In this document: in pieces, positions 17,675 to 26,191 of the stretch
Position numbering within the stretch: the stretch's first letter is position 1
Layout of the letters: every line of letters starts with the position of its first letter
Assembly: GCA_002709295.1 (NCBI GenBank)
Contig: PAQL01000012.1
Location: 50,298-114,297, forward strand
Length of the DNA: 64,000 nt
Source of the DNA: Phycisphaerae bacterium
GTDB lineage: Bacteria; Planctomycetota; Phycisphaerae; Phycisphaerales; SM1A02
Direction: 5' to 3'
Made by a program: the position numbers and the translations under genes
The notes under the pieces: generated by a model
The model's input: the letters and a program-made list of their open reading frames with translations, nothing else
Database searches by the model: none
What the model was told of the DNA's origin: nothing

Positions 17675-18886
17675 ATGACCGCTTCGCCGCTTCGCCGGAC
17701 CCTTCTGGCAACCCTTGCCATCCTGCCCGCACTCTCCGCCGCCTCGATGGCCCAGGACGAGAACGCGACCCGAGACCGGGAGCTTGCAGAACGGCGGCAG
17801 GAGCTGGATCGCCTCTACACCTTCGGCCCCACCGCCGCCCGATCCCTCGGATACCGGATCACCTGGCAGTCCTCGATGGACACTCCCATCAAGCGCATGG
17901 ACGTGGTGGGTCCCGACGTCTACGTCATCGACGATCGAAACGTGATGACCAGGATCGATCGAGCGAACGGCAGCCCCGTCTGGTCGGTCACCGCCGCCGA
18001 TCCGAACGACACGGTCTGGGGCGTGACCGAAGGCATGACTCCGATCAACGGTCTGCCCTGGGGGCAGAACGACGGCGACAAGCTGTACGTGACCACCGAT
18101 CCCGTGGTCTTCGGCATCGACCATGCGACCGGCGCGATCGTCGAACGCCAGGATCTCGAGCAGATCCCCTCGACGGACGTCCTACGGTGGCGCAACTACC
18201 TGATCTTCGGCACCCGGCACGGTCGGGTCGTCTGGCACCAGTACGTGGTCGGTCACGAGTGGCGTGCCAACCAGCTCGCGGGTCCGGTGGTGGCCATGCC
18301 GACCCTGGTCGGCGACAGCCGCATCGCCGTGGCGAGCCTCGGCGGGAACGTCCTCATGCTCAGCGCCAAGTCCGCGGGACGAGTCTGGGGCGACAAGACC
18401 TTCGCTGCGGTGAAGGCTCCGATGACCACCGGCGGGGGCCTGATCTTCGCCGCCTGCGAGGACCAGTATCTCTGGACGTTCGATGCGGATCGCGGCGACG
18501 TCGTCTGGCGCTACTTCACCGAGAGCAAGCTCGACACCCAGCCCACCTACGTCGAAGTGAACACCGCGGATGGAAACCAGGGTCGGGTCCTGCAGTGGGT
18601 CGAGACCGAAGGTCTCGTCTGCCTGGAGGCCGATCCCGAGAACTCGATCGAAGGAAAGCCCCTCTGGAAGATCCGCGACGCCCGCGGAGAGGCCGTCGGC
18701 CTGATCGGCGACCACGTGGCCCTGTGGGACGATTCCAAGCGGGTGCTTCGTACCATCGACGCGGCCCAGGGTTCGATCGTCCAGACCATCAAGCTTCCCC
18801 AGGTCAGGTCTCTCACCATGCATGATGACGTGATCTACGCGACCAGCGATGACGGTCGGATCATCCGTCTCGACCCCATCGGCTGA
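17675..18886 (+). CDS. PQQ-like beta-propeller protein, exported
   Basis: 403 aa. Signal peptide (about 1-26, ending SAASMAQ). The mature protein has repeated blades with WSVTAAD, GNVLMLSAKSAGRVWGDK, YLWTFDADRGDVVWRY and ATSDDGRIIRLD, the PQQ/BamB-type WD-like repeat. No enzymatic PQQ-dehydrogenase residues are evident, so a scaffold role, for example BamB-like outer-membrane assembly, is possible. There is no lipobox, unlike E. coli BamB. AAGGAG lies upstream at a rather long spacing. purH follows after only 10 bases. Confidence 0.78.
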   Translation: MTASPLRRTLLATLAILPALSAASMAQDENATRDRELAERRQELDRLYTFGPTAARSLGYRITWQSSMDTPIKRMDVVGPDVYVIDDRNVMTRIDRANGSPVWSVTAADPNDTVWGVTEGMTPINGLPWGQNDGDKLYVTTDPVVFGIDHATGAIVERQDLEQIPSTDVLRWRNYLIFGTRHGRVVWHQYVVGHEWRANQLAGPVVAMPTLVGDSRIAVASLGGNVLMLSAKSAGRVWGDKTFAAVKAPMTTGGGLIFAACEDQYLWTFDADRGDVVWRYFTESKLDTQPTYVEVNTADGNQGRVLQWVETEGLVCLEADPENSIEGKPLWKIRDARGEAVGLIGDHVALWDDSKRVLRTIDAAQGSIVQTIKLPQVRSLTMHDDVIYATSDDGRIIRLDPIG

Positions 18887-18896
18887 ACGGGAACGA

Positions 18897-20492
18897 ATGA
18901 ACCGGCTTCTTCCAGTACGTCGCGCCCTTCTCTCCGTCAGCGACAAGACGGATCTCATCCCGTTCGCACGAGCACTCACCGATCTCGGGATAGAGATCGT
19001 CTCGACCGGGGGCACTCACAAGGCACTCGTGGAAGCGGGCCTTGAACCGATCGCGATCGAGGAGCTGACCGGATTCCCCGAGATGATGGACGGCCGGGTC
19101 AAGACCCTGCATCCATCGGTCCACGGCGGCATCCTCGCCCGAAGGGATCTCGAATCGCACACCGCCGCCATGGAGGAGCACGGCATCCGGGGCATCGACC
19201 TCGTGTGCGTGAACCTCTATCCCTTCGAGCGGACGATCCGCAACGAAGGCACGACCATGGACGAGGCGGTCGAGCAGATCGACATCGGCGGCCCCTCGAT
19301 GGTGCGGTCCGCCGCCAAGAACCACGATTTCGTGGTGGTGGTGACCAGCCCCTCCCAGTACGACCAGCTGGTGAGCGAACTCGAGGAGAACGACGCCTCG
19401 ACCTCGATCGAACTCCGGCGAGAGCTCGCCGCCGCGGCCTTCGCGAGAACCGCGGAGTACGACGCCACGATCGCGGCCTGGATCGGAAATCGATCCGGCA
19501 CCGGGTTCCCCAACGTCCTCCGGCTCAACTTCATCGGGCACCGGGAGCTTCGATACGGGGAGAATCCGCACCAGCTGGCCGCGGTCTACCGCGATCCCGA
19601 CTTCCGCGGCCCGAGCGTGGTGGGCGCGGAGCTCCTCTCGGGCAAGCCACTTTCCTACAACAACCTCCTCGATGCGGCCGCCGCCCTCGAACTGGTCCAG
19701 GATCTTCACGATGCGCGGCCCGACTTCGCCGCGGCCGTGGTGGTCAAGCACACGAATCCCTGCGGGGCGGGTGTGGCAGGCACCCTTGCGGAGGCCTTCC
19801 ATCAGGCCCACGAGGGGGACCCCCTCGCCGCCTTCGGCGGGATCGTGGCCCTCGACCGACAGACCGATCTCGAGACGGCCCGTGCGATCTCGGAGACCTC
19901 GAAGTTCCTCGAGGTGATCGTCGCCCCCGGCTTCGATCCTGATGCGGTCGAGACCCTCTCCGGGAAGTGGCCGAACTGCCGTCTTCTCGCGGTGGGACCT
20001 CTGGATGATCACGGCATCGACGGGCTCGGTCTCCGCTCCCTCCCCGGCGGGATGCTCGCCCAGGAGCGGGACAGCCACCCGTTCTCCCCCGACGATCTGA
20101 GGCACGCCGCCGGCCCGAAGCCGTCCGATGATCTTCGACGGAACGCCGGCCTCGCCTGGACCGTCGTGAAGCACCTCAAGTCCAATGCCGTCTGCCTCGC
20201 CAGCGGAGAACGACTGCTGGGCGCCGGAGCCGGTCAGATGGACCGGGTCGCCGCCTGCCGGATCGCGGTCGAGAAGGCGGGCGACCTCGGTGCCCATGCT
20301 TCCGCCGGCCCCCTGATCGCCGCCAGCGACGCCTTCTTCCCCTTCGACGACGGCCCGAGGATCCTGGCCGACGCCGGGATCCGCTGCATCGTGCACCCGG
20401 GCGGATCAAAGCGGGACGAGGACACCTTCAAGCTCTGCGAGGAGCGTGGCGTGACCTGTCTCCTGACCGGAGTCCGGCACTTCCGGCACTGA
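18897..20492 (+). CDS. purH: Bifunctional AICAR transformylase / IMP cyclohydrolase
   Basis: 531 aa from ATG 18897, the usual length. The N-terminal MGS-like IMP cyclohydrolase domain shows RRALLSVSDKTDLIPFAR, IVSTGGT, GFPEMMDGRVKTLHP and HGGILARR. The C-terminal transformylase domain has RYGENPHQ, LLSGKPLSYNNLLDA, VVVKHTNPCG and FAAVV-type segments, ending with KRDEDTFKLCEE. It performs the last two steps of IMP synthesis. It may be co-transcribed with the propeller gene upstream (10-base gap). Confidence 0.95.
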   Translation: MNRLLPVRRALLSVSDKTDLIPFARALTDLGIEIVSTGGTHKALVEAGLEPIAIEELTGFPEMMDGRVKTLHPSVHGGILARRDLESHTAAMEEHGIRGIDLVCVNLYPFERTIRNEGTTMDEAVEQIDIGGPSMVRSAAKNHDFVVVVTSPSQYDQLVSELEENDASTSIELRRELAAAAFARTAEYDATIAAWIGNRSGTGFPNVLRLNFIGHRELRYGENPHQLAAVYRDPDFRGPSVVGAELLSGKPLSYNNLLDAAAALELVQDLHDARPDFAAAVVVKHTNPCGAGVAGTLAEAFHQAHEGDPLAAFGGIVALDRQTDLETARAISETSKFLEVIVAPGFDPDAVETLSGKWPNCRLLAVGPLDDHGIDGLGLRSLPGGMLAQERDSHPFSPDDLRHAAGPKPSDDLRRNAGLAWTVVKHLKSNAVCLASGERLLGAGAGQMDRVAACRIAVEKAGDLGAHASAGPLIAASDAFFPFDDGPRILADAGIRCIVHPGGSKRDEDTFKLCEERGVTCLLTGVRHFRH

Positions 20493-20577
20493 AGGGTCGC
20501 CGGCGGGGAATCCCGGTCGGGGACTGCTAGGATGATCACGACCCGACCGCAGGATCCAGCCACCCGAGAGACCACCC

Positions 20578-21144
20578 GTGTCCGACCCCGCCTCCGACAT
20601 CTTCCACGATCACCCCGACCTTGCCCGCGTCAAGGCGGCCTTTCCCGACGCCCGTTTCCGGGTCTCGGAGTTCCGTGGCCAGGCGACCCTGATCGTCACC
20701 CGGGACAAGGCCCACGAGGTGCTTCGGTTCCTCCGCGACGATGCCGACTGCAACTTCGACTTCCTCTGCGACGTCACCGCCGCCGACTACCTCGACTATC
20801 CGGTCGAGACGGAGGGTCGATTCGGCGTGGTCTGGGTGATCCAGAGCCTGACCACCGAACGGCGGCTCCTCGTGAAGACGTGGCTCGACCCGACCGTGGA
20901 CACGGAGGGCGTGGACGAGGATCCCGCACTCGAGGTGGACAGCGTCTGCGACATCTGGCCGGGTGCCGAATGGATGGAGCGGGAGGTCTTCGACATGTTC
21001 GGAATCCGCTTCCAGAACCATCCGGACCTTCGTCGAATCCTTCTCTGGAAGGACTACCCCGCCTATCCCCTTCGCAAGGACTACCCCCTGCGTGGCCGGG
21101 GCGAACGAGAGTACTACGCGGTCCTCGATCGAGACGACCGCTGA
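20578..21144 (+). CDS. nuoC: NADH-quinone oxidoreductase subunit C (30 kDa)
   Basis: 188 aa with a GTG start. Matches the complex I 30-kDa subunit: CDVTAADYLDYP, the central WLDPTVDTEGVDEDPALEVDS segment, then AEWMEREVFDMFGIRFQNHP and WKDYPAYPLRKDYPLRGRGE. It forms part of the peripheral arm. It stands alone here, with purH upstream and a saccharopine-dehydrogenase-like gene 19 bases downstream, not in a nuo operon. It may be the sole nuoC, split off, or part of a dispersed set. Confidence 0.92.
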   Translation: MSDPASDIFHDHPDLARVKAAFPDARFRVSEFRGQATLIVTRDKAHEVLRFLRDDADCNFDFLCDVTAADYLDYPVETEGRFGVVWVIQSLTTERRLLVKTWLDPTVDTEGVDEDPALEVDSVCDIWPGAEWMEREVFDMFGIRFQNHPDLRRILLWKDYPAYPLRKDYPLRGRGEREYYAVLDRDDR

Positions 21145-21163
21145 CATCAAGGGGTTCTGAACA

Positions 21164-22336
21164 ATGACCACCAAGGCTGTCGTCCTCGGAACCGGCATGG
21201 TCGGTTCGGTCATCGCCGCCGACCTTGCAAGGACCCGGGGCTGGAAGGTCCACGCCTTTGACGCGAACGAGGAGGCCCTCGAACGGTGTCGGTCACGGTG
21301 CGAGGTCCATGGCGCCAAGCCGACCTCGATCAGGACCGACCGGGCCGATCTCTCCGACACCGATGTGATCGCCGAGATCATCGAGCCTGCGGACATCGTG
21401 GTGGGCGCCATGCCGGGCCGCTTCGGTCTCGCCACCCTCGAGACCGTGATCAAGGGGCGGAAGGACTACTGCGACATCTCGTTCATGCCGGAAGACCCCC
21501 TGCAGTTCGACGAGCTCGCTCGCAGGAGAGGAGTGACCGCGGTGGTCGACATGGGCGTGGCTCCCGGGATGTGCCACCTCCTGTCGGGCCTTGCCTGCCG
21601 GACCCTGGACGCGGTGGACCGCATCGAGATCCTGGTCGCCGGCCTGCCCCGATACCGCCACTGGCCCTTCGAATACAAGGCGGGCTTCTCCCCCTCCGAC
21701 GTGATCGAGGAGTACATCCGACCATCCCGGGTGATGGAGAACGGCCGGGTGGTCGTGAAGGACGCCCTCTCCGAGCCGGAGCTCGTCGACTTCGAGGGGC
21801 TCGGCACGCTCGAGGCCTTCAACACCGACGGCCTTCGCAGTCTGATAGACACCCTCGACGTCCCGAACATGGTCGAGAAGACCATGCGGTATCCGGGACA
21901 CATCGAGCTGATGAAGGTCTTTCGAGAGACCGGTTTCTTCAGCGACGAGGAGATCGAACTCAAGGACGGCACCCGGGTCCGCCCGCTGGACGTCACCGAA
22001 CACCTGCTCTTTCCCAAGTGGACCTTCGAGGACATGGAGCCGGATGTCACGGTGATGCGGGTGACCGCCGACGGCATGCACGGCAAGGTGCCGACCCGGA
22101 TGCGCTGGGATCTGGTCGATCACCTCGATCCCGCCACCGGATTCACCAGCATGTCCCGGACCACGGCCTTCCCCGCTGCGGCGATGGCCCGGATGATCGC
22201 CGACGGCACCTTCAAGAGCCGCGGCGTGATCCCGCCGGAGCACATCGTCAAGCGCAAGGGGATCGTCGATCTACTCATGAAGCAGCTCGCCGCCCGCGGC
22301 GTGAGGTTCGAGGCCGGGGTCGAGACCCTGTCATGA
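21164..22336 (+). CDS. Saccharopine dehydrogenase-like oxidoreductase
   Basis: 390 aa. N-terminal Rossmann motif VVLGTGMVGSVIAADLA (about 6-22), then IVVGAMPGRFGLATLETVI, CDISFMPEDP and VVDMGVAPGMCHL. The layout is that of the saccharopine dehydrogenase / lysine-ketoglutarate reductase family (NAD-binding domain plus catalytic domain with GLPRYRHWPFEYKAGFSP). Bacterial members act in lysine metabolism, carboxynorspermidine synthesis or unknown steps; the substrate cannot be fixed. It follows nuoC at 19 bases. Confidence 0.82.
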   Translation: MTTKAVVLGTGMVGSVIAADLARTRGWKVHAFDANEEALERCRSRCEVHGAKPTSIRTDRADLSDTDVIAEIIEPADIVVGAMPGRFGLATLETVIKGRKDYCDISFMPEDPLQFDELARRRGVTAVVDMGVAPGMCHLLSGLACRTLDAVDRIEILVAGLPRYRHWPFEYKAGFSPSDVIEEYIRPSRVMENGRVVVKDALSEPELVDFEGLGTLEAFNTDGLRSLIDTLDVPNMVEKTMRYPGHIELMKVFRETGFFSDEEIELKDGTRVRPLDVTEHLLFPKWTFEDMEPDVTVMRVTADGMHGKVPTRMRWDLVDHLDPATGFTSMSRTTAFPAAAMARMIADGTFKSRGVIPPEHIVKRKGIVDLLMKQLAARGVRFEAGVETLS

Positions 22337-22424
22337 CCGGACGGGTCGCGAACTCCGCCCGTAGCATCAAGGAAGTTTCGATACCGACACCCAGGGAGAT
22401 CGCGGGCCACCGCGTCGCACCGCC

Positions 22425-23156
22425 ATGACGAGATACTGGCTCTACACCGCACAGCAGGAGACGACCGGCCCCTTCACCGTCGACGAGCTTCGGGAGAAGA
22501 TCGGAGCCGGACTGCTGGACTCGGACACCCAGGTCTGCCTGGAGGGCACCGAGACCTGGATGCGGGCCGGAGACGTGAAGGAGATCGAAGCCGTCCTCAG
22601 CCTCCGAACGGCGCCCGAGTCTCCGGAAGTCGGGATCGTCGGCGATGCATCACCGAAGACCCATCCCCCCACGGCCGTCGCTCCCGAGGACCAGATACCC
22701 ACGCTCCGCTTCTTCGAGGGGTTCAAGCAGAGCGTGAGGAACTACGGTCGCTTCAGAGGCCGGTCCCGCCGAAGCGAGTTGTGGTGGGGGCTCCTTGGAA
22801 GCACCCTTCTGGGGATCCCCGCAATGATCCTTTTCGTCATCGCGACCGCGCTGGCCTCGAGGGTCTCGGATGAAGCCGCCGTTGCCACGGTCCTGATCCT
22901 CTATCTGCTCATGATCGGAGCGTGGGGCATTCCGTGGTGGATGGCACTCTGCGTCCGACGCCTTCACGACATCGGCAAGAGCGGCTGGTGGTTGGTCCTG
23001 ATGACCGTGATCAGCATCCTCCCCTTCGTCGGCATCATTGGAACGGTCTTCCTCGTGGTGTGGTACTGCACCGACAGCGAGAAGGGCGAGAACCGCTGGG
23101 GCCCGAATCCCAAGATCGCGGTGGATCCCTCGCACGCAGGATCATCCCCCGCCTGA
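22425..23156 (+). CDS. GYF_2 domain plus DUF805 membrane protein
   Basis: 243 aa. The N-terminal GYF_2 (DUF4339) module (about 3-52) has the motif TTGPFTVDELREKI and TWMRAGDV. A linker follows, then a DUF805 domain (about 95-230) beginning RNYGRFRGRSRRSELWW, with four hydrophobic helices and the RRLHDIGKSGWWLV signature, ending WGPNP. GYF modules bind proline-rich peptides in eukaryotes; here it probably faces the cytoplasm. Function unknown. Confidence 0.85.
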   Translation: MTRYWLYTAQQETTGPFTVDELREKIGAGLLDSDTQVCLEGTETWMRAGDVKEIEAVLSLRTAPESPEVGIVGDASPKTHPPTAVAPEDQIPTLRFFEGFKQSVRNYGRFRGRSRRSELWWGLLGSTLLGIPAMILFVIATALASRVSDEAAVATVLILYLLMIGAWGIPWWMALCVRRLHDIGKSGWWLVLMTVISILPFVGIIGTVFLVVWYCTDSEKGENRWGPNPKIAVDPSHAGSSPA

Positions 23157-23195
23157 AGAGCACCCGGGCCACGGCCGGCCCTGCGGAGATGAAGC

Positions 23196-24176
23196 ATGGA
23201 AAGCTTCGCCCATCTCGAACTCAAGAGACTCGCGGTCGCATGGCTGGCGAGACTCGGCTGCCAGGCCATCGCCACCGAGGTCCGCTGCCCGATCTCCAAG
23301 TACCGCATCGACGTGGCCGGCTGGCTGGATCATGCCGACGGCGAACTCCTGGATGCCGGCGGACTCGAGGCGGAACGCCCCGGCATCGCGGCATCCCTGT
23401 TCACCAATCGTTCCCGAGGACCGCGATCGAAGGGACCCCGCCGCCCCCGTACCATCGTCGTCGAGTGCAAGAGAAGTCGCCCCGACTTCATCCGAGACGA
23501 TCGCGATGCGGACCGACTGAAGGCCCGGCTGGAATCGCTGCGCCGAACACGGACGAAGTTCGAGCGGGATCTGATACCCCGAAGCGAACCGCACCTCCGG
23601 GAGTCCGGCTCCTCCCTCTTCCCCGATCTCGAGACCTGGGATTTCGAAGGCAGCCGCACCTCCGCCTATCGCCGGTTGCTTCGAACCATCGAACGGATCG
23701 AACGGCGGCTCCACGGGGAGACGAAGTTCCACACCATGCCCCGCTATCGACTCGCCGACCACTTCTATCTCTTCACCCCGACCGGCCTGCTCAAGCCCCG
23801 GGAGCTCCCCGATGGATGGGGACTCGTGGAGTGCGGCCATCGCTCACTGAGGGACGGCGCGGGCACGCTCGGCGAACTCGACGCCCTGCCGCTTCGCGAA
23901 CGGGTCGCCTGTCCCTCCATCGACAGCCCCATGGAACGCCGGCATCGGATGCTGAGAAACATCGCCGCAGCGGCCGGACGATCGGTGATCGCGGACGCCG
24001 TCCGGTCTGCGCCGACTCCCGAGTCCCCGAGAAGCCCCGCCCGAGGGGACCGGCCCCGGGAGCCCCGGATTCACGGGGCGGAACCGGCCGAAACCCCGCG
24101 CACGACCCGACCCGGACCCGGCCGCCCGGACGGCGGAACGACCTCATCGAATCCAGCGTCCCGCCACCATCGGTGA
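23196..24176 (+). CDS. PD-(D/E)XK nuclease-like protein, uncharacterised
   Basis: 326 aa, cytoplasmic. GGAG lies seven bases before the ATG. The N-terminal half resembles the MmcB-like PD-(D/E)XK group: KYRIDVAGW supplies the acidic residue and TIVVECKRSRPDF supplies the E-x-K pair. Further on, ADHFYLFTPTGLLKPRELPDGWGLVEC resembles the closing strand of that fold. An Arg/Glu-rich helical insertion (about 105-185) sits between them, and the last 60 residues are Pro/Arg-rich and look disordered. Function unproven; a DNA repair or restriction role is possible. Confidence 0.6.
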   Translation: MESFAHLELKRLAVAWLARLGCQAIATEVRCPISKYRIDVAGWLDHADGELLDAGGLEAERPGIAASLFTNRSRGPRSKGPRRPRTIVVECKRSRPDFIRDDRDADRLKARLESLRRTRTKFERDLIPRSEPHLRESGSSLFPDLETWDFEGSRTSAYRRLLRTIERIERRLHGETKFHTMPRYRLADHFYLFTPTGLLKPRELPDGWGLVECGHRSLRDGAGTLGELDALPLRERVACPSIDSPMERRHRMLRNIAAAAGRSVIADAVRSAPTPESPRSPARGDRPREPRIHGAEPAETPRTTRPGPGRPDGGTTSSNPASRHHR

Positions 24177-24233
24177 GGGGCGCATCCCTCGATCTCCCTC
24201 CGGCGGACCGGGGTCGATACGATGACGGTCAAG

Positions 24234-24307
24234 GCCCCGGTAGCTCAGTTGGATAGAGCAGCGGACTTCTAATCCGCAGGTCAAAGGTTCGAATCCTTTC
24301 CGGGGTG
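24234..24307 (+). tRNA. tRNA-Arg (anticodon TCT)
   Basis: A complete 74-base cloverleaf: acceptor GCCCCGG with CCGGGGT, D-stem GCTC/GAGC, anticodon stem GCGGA/TCCGC around loop CTTCTAA (anticodon TCT), T-arm AAAGG-TTCGAAT-CCTTT, discriminator G. The 1:72 pair is G-U. CCA is not encoded. It reads AGA codons, expected to be rare in this GC-rich genome. Confidence 0.95.
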
Positions 24308-24396
24308 TTTCAGGCCGCCAGCCCACATCCCGACGTCGGCCACCGCGATCAACATGAACGCGATCCGGGATGCAGACACCATGCAGGGGGTCGCCT

Positions 24397-25659
24397 TCAA
24401 CGGGTTCGAGGGAGTTCGTCCCATCGCGTGGTGTAGCGGGGGGAGCGACACCGCTGGGCCATCATCCATCCCCGCTTCCGGAGGCCGCCGACCGCAGGGC
24501 GGACCGTGCCCGCCCCCATTCTGAGGTTCACCTGGTCCATCGCCTCCATCAGTCGGTGATCCCGTTCATGATCACGGACATCGAACAGCATCCCCTGATC
24601 GTGGCCGAAGGTGATGTCCGAGAGCATCACTCCCGCCTTCTTGTAGTGGTAGCCGTCCTTCCAGAGCCCTCGTCCGATGGCCAGGGCCTGCTTGAGGATC
24701 ACCGGCGTGGTGCTCGTGGCGGGCATCATCGCCTCCGAACCACTGCGGTGGTACTGGGGAAGGTCCTCGCGGAACCGGTTGGTGGACATGAAGACCGACA
24801 GCTGAGCCGCGCGGGCGCCTTCGAGCCGGAGCTTCTCCGCGGCCCGGATCGCGTGGGTGGCGATCGCCTCCGCCATCTCCGACCACTCGGTGACCATGGT
24901 GCCGAAGGACCGTGATCGAACCATGGTCTTCCGAGGGAGGGCGACGTCCTGCACGTCCAGGCAGGACTCCCCCCGCAGTTCGAGACCGGTCCGCATCGCC
25001 ACCACGTTGAAGCATCGACGGAGTTCCGTCGTGGGCATCCGACTCAGGTCGAGGGCGGTGTGGACGCCGAGTTCGCGAAGCCGCGAGGCCCAGCGACGAC
25101 CGACCCCCCAGACATCCTGGACGTCGATCGCGGCGAGCATGTCCTCCCGCGCCGCCTTCTCATCCGGAAGGCGGCAGACTCCGTCGAGTTCGGGATCCCG
25201 CTTCGCGATGCGGTTGGCGATCTTCGCGAGGGTCCGGGTGGGACCGATCCCGACCGAGATCGGGATGCCCGTCCACCGACCGACCGCGGTCCTGGCCTGC
25301 CGACACACCATCTCGAGGTCCCGCCCCGCCAGCGGATCGAGATCCATGAAGACCTCGTCGATCGAGTAGATCTCGATGTCGGGCACGAAGTGCGACAGCG
25401 ACTGCACCACGCGCTGGGAGAGGTCGTGGTAGAGGGTGTAGTTGGATGACCGGACCACGATGCGGTGTCGGCGGATGCGGTCGCGGCACTTGAAGACCGG
25501 CTCTCCCATCGCGATGCCGATCGACTTCGCTTCCTGGGATCGGGCCACCACGCACCCGTCGTTGTTGGAGAGCACGATCACCGGACGGCGTTCGAGACTC
25601 GGGTCGAAGACGCGTTCACAGGACGCGTAGAAGTTGTTGCAGTCGGCCAGGGCGTACAT
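24397..25659 (-). CDS. umuC: DNA polymerase V catalytic subunit UmuC (Y family)
   Basis: 420 aa, full length. Y-family active site: D6 in [15 protein letters not shown], and D101-E102 in [10 protein letters not shown]. The fingers segment [11 protein letters not shown] and helix-hairpin-helix [13 protein letters not shown] are also visible, with a UmuC-type C-terminal little-finger region and DUF4113-like tail ([16 protein letters not shown]). It performs error-prone translesion synthesis with UmuD' after SOS induction. GAGAGG lies eight bases before the ATG. It follows umuD by 12 bases. Confidence 0.95.
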   Translation of the reverse strand: MYALADCNNFYASCERVFDPSLERRPVIVLSNNDGCVVARSQEAKSIGIAMGEPVFKCRDRIRRHRIVVRSSNYTLYHDLSQRVVQSLSHFVPDIEIYSIDEVFMDLDPLAGRDLEMVCRQARTAVGRWTGIPISVGIGPTRTLAKIANRIAKRDPELDGVCRLPDEKAAREDMLAAIDVQDVWGVGRRWASRLRELGVHTALDLSRMPTTELRRCFNVVAMRTGLELRGESCLDVQDVALPRKTMVRSRSFGTMVTEWSEMAEAIATHAIRAAEKLRLEGARAAQLSVFMSTNRFREDLPQYHRSGSEAMMPATSTTPVILKQALAIGRGLWKDGYHYKKAGVMLSDITFGHDQGMLFDVRDHERDHRLMEAMDQVNLRMGAGTVRPAVGGLRKRGWMMAQRCRSPRYTTRWDELPRTR

Positions 25660-25671
25660 CGCAGGAACCTC

Positions 25672-26097
25672 TCATGGTCGATGGATCACCGCGGCGACCA
25701 CGCCCCAGATCCGCACCTCGGTGTCGGGGCCGATCGGAATGGGTTCGTACCCCGGATGCTCGGCGGCGAGCACCATGCCCTCCCCTGCGACGGCGAGCCT
25801 CTTGACGGTGAACTCGCCGTCGACCACCGCCACCACCACCATCCCGACGTCGGCCTCGATCGAACGGTCGACCACGAGCAGATCGCCATCGTGGATGCCC
25901 GCACCCTGCATCGAACAGCCCCCCGCCCGGAGGAAGTACGTGGCGGCGGGATGGCGGATCAACTCCTCGTTGAGGTCGAGGGACCGCTCGACGTAGTCGT
26001 CGGCGGGGGACGGAAATCCGGCCTGGACCCGAGATGCGAGCAGGGGCCGGGCGATCACCCGGGCCCCGGTGACCGGTCTGGAGACGTCGAGAGGCAT
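25672..26097 (-). CDS. umuD: DNA polymerase V accessory/auto-cleaved subunit UmuD
   Basis: 141 aa. S24-family self-cleaving protein: the probable cleavage site is A26-G27 in VQAGFPSPADDY (E. coli has Cys-Gly), with the catalytic serine S62 in GGCSMQGAGI and lysine K99 in EFTVKRLAV. RecA-stimulated cleavage produces UmuD', which activates UmuC. There is no DNA-binding domain, so it is UmuD rather than LexA. AGGA lies seven bases before the ATG and overlaps the second copy of a direct repeat described separately. Confidence 0.93.
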   Translation of the reverse strand: MPLDVSRPVTGARVIARPLLASRVQAGFPSPADDYVERSLDLNEELIRHPAATYFLRAGGCSMQGAGIHDGDLLVVDRSIEADVGMVVVAVVDGEFTVKRLAVAGEGMVLAAEHPGYEPIPIGPDTEVRIWGVVAAVIHRP

Positions 26098-26105
26098 GGT
26101 GCGAT

Positions 26106-26123
26106 CCTAACATGCCCCTAACA
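26106..26123 (-). promoter_or_regulatory. Direct-repeat operator candidate for umuDC
   Basis: Reading on the minus strand, TGTTAGG occurs twice with a four-base spacer (copies at 26117-26123 and 26106-26112), an exact 11-base period, or about one helical turn. The proximal copy runs into the umuD ribosome site (TTAGGA). Neither the CTGT-N8-ACAG nor the GAAC-N4-GTTC LexA box is present, so this may be the SOS repressor site of this lineage. Repeat seen; role inferred. Confidence 0.5.
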
Positions 26124-26133
26124 GAATCGCCCC

Positions 26134-26145
26134 CACGAAATCGTG
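26134..26145. promoter_or_regulatory. Inverted repeat in umuD promoter region
   Basis: CACGAAATCGTG has five-base inverted arms around AA, 38-49 bases upstream of umuD and ten bases beyond the direct repeat. It could be a second protein site or part of the core promoter. Confidence 0.3.
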
Positions 26146-26191
26146 ATGTGGAAAAGTCCGCGGGCCGGCTTCACCCCCCCGGACAGCCTGA

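Noticed and set aside
24234-26097. umuDC next to tRNA-Arg as an integrated mobile element
   Set aside because: No integrase, no repeated tRNA end and no shift in base composition; tRNA and umuC simply converge.
26098-26191. Canonical LexA boxes before umuD
   Set aside because: Neither CTGT-N8-ACAG nor GAAC-N4-GTTC occurs; only the direct repeat is present.
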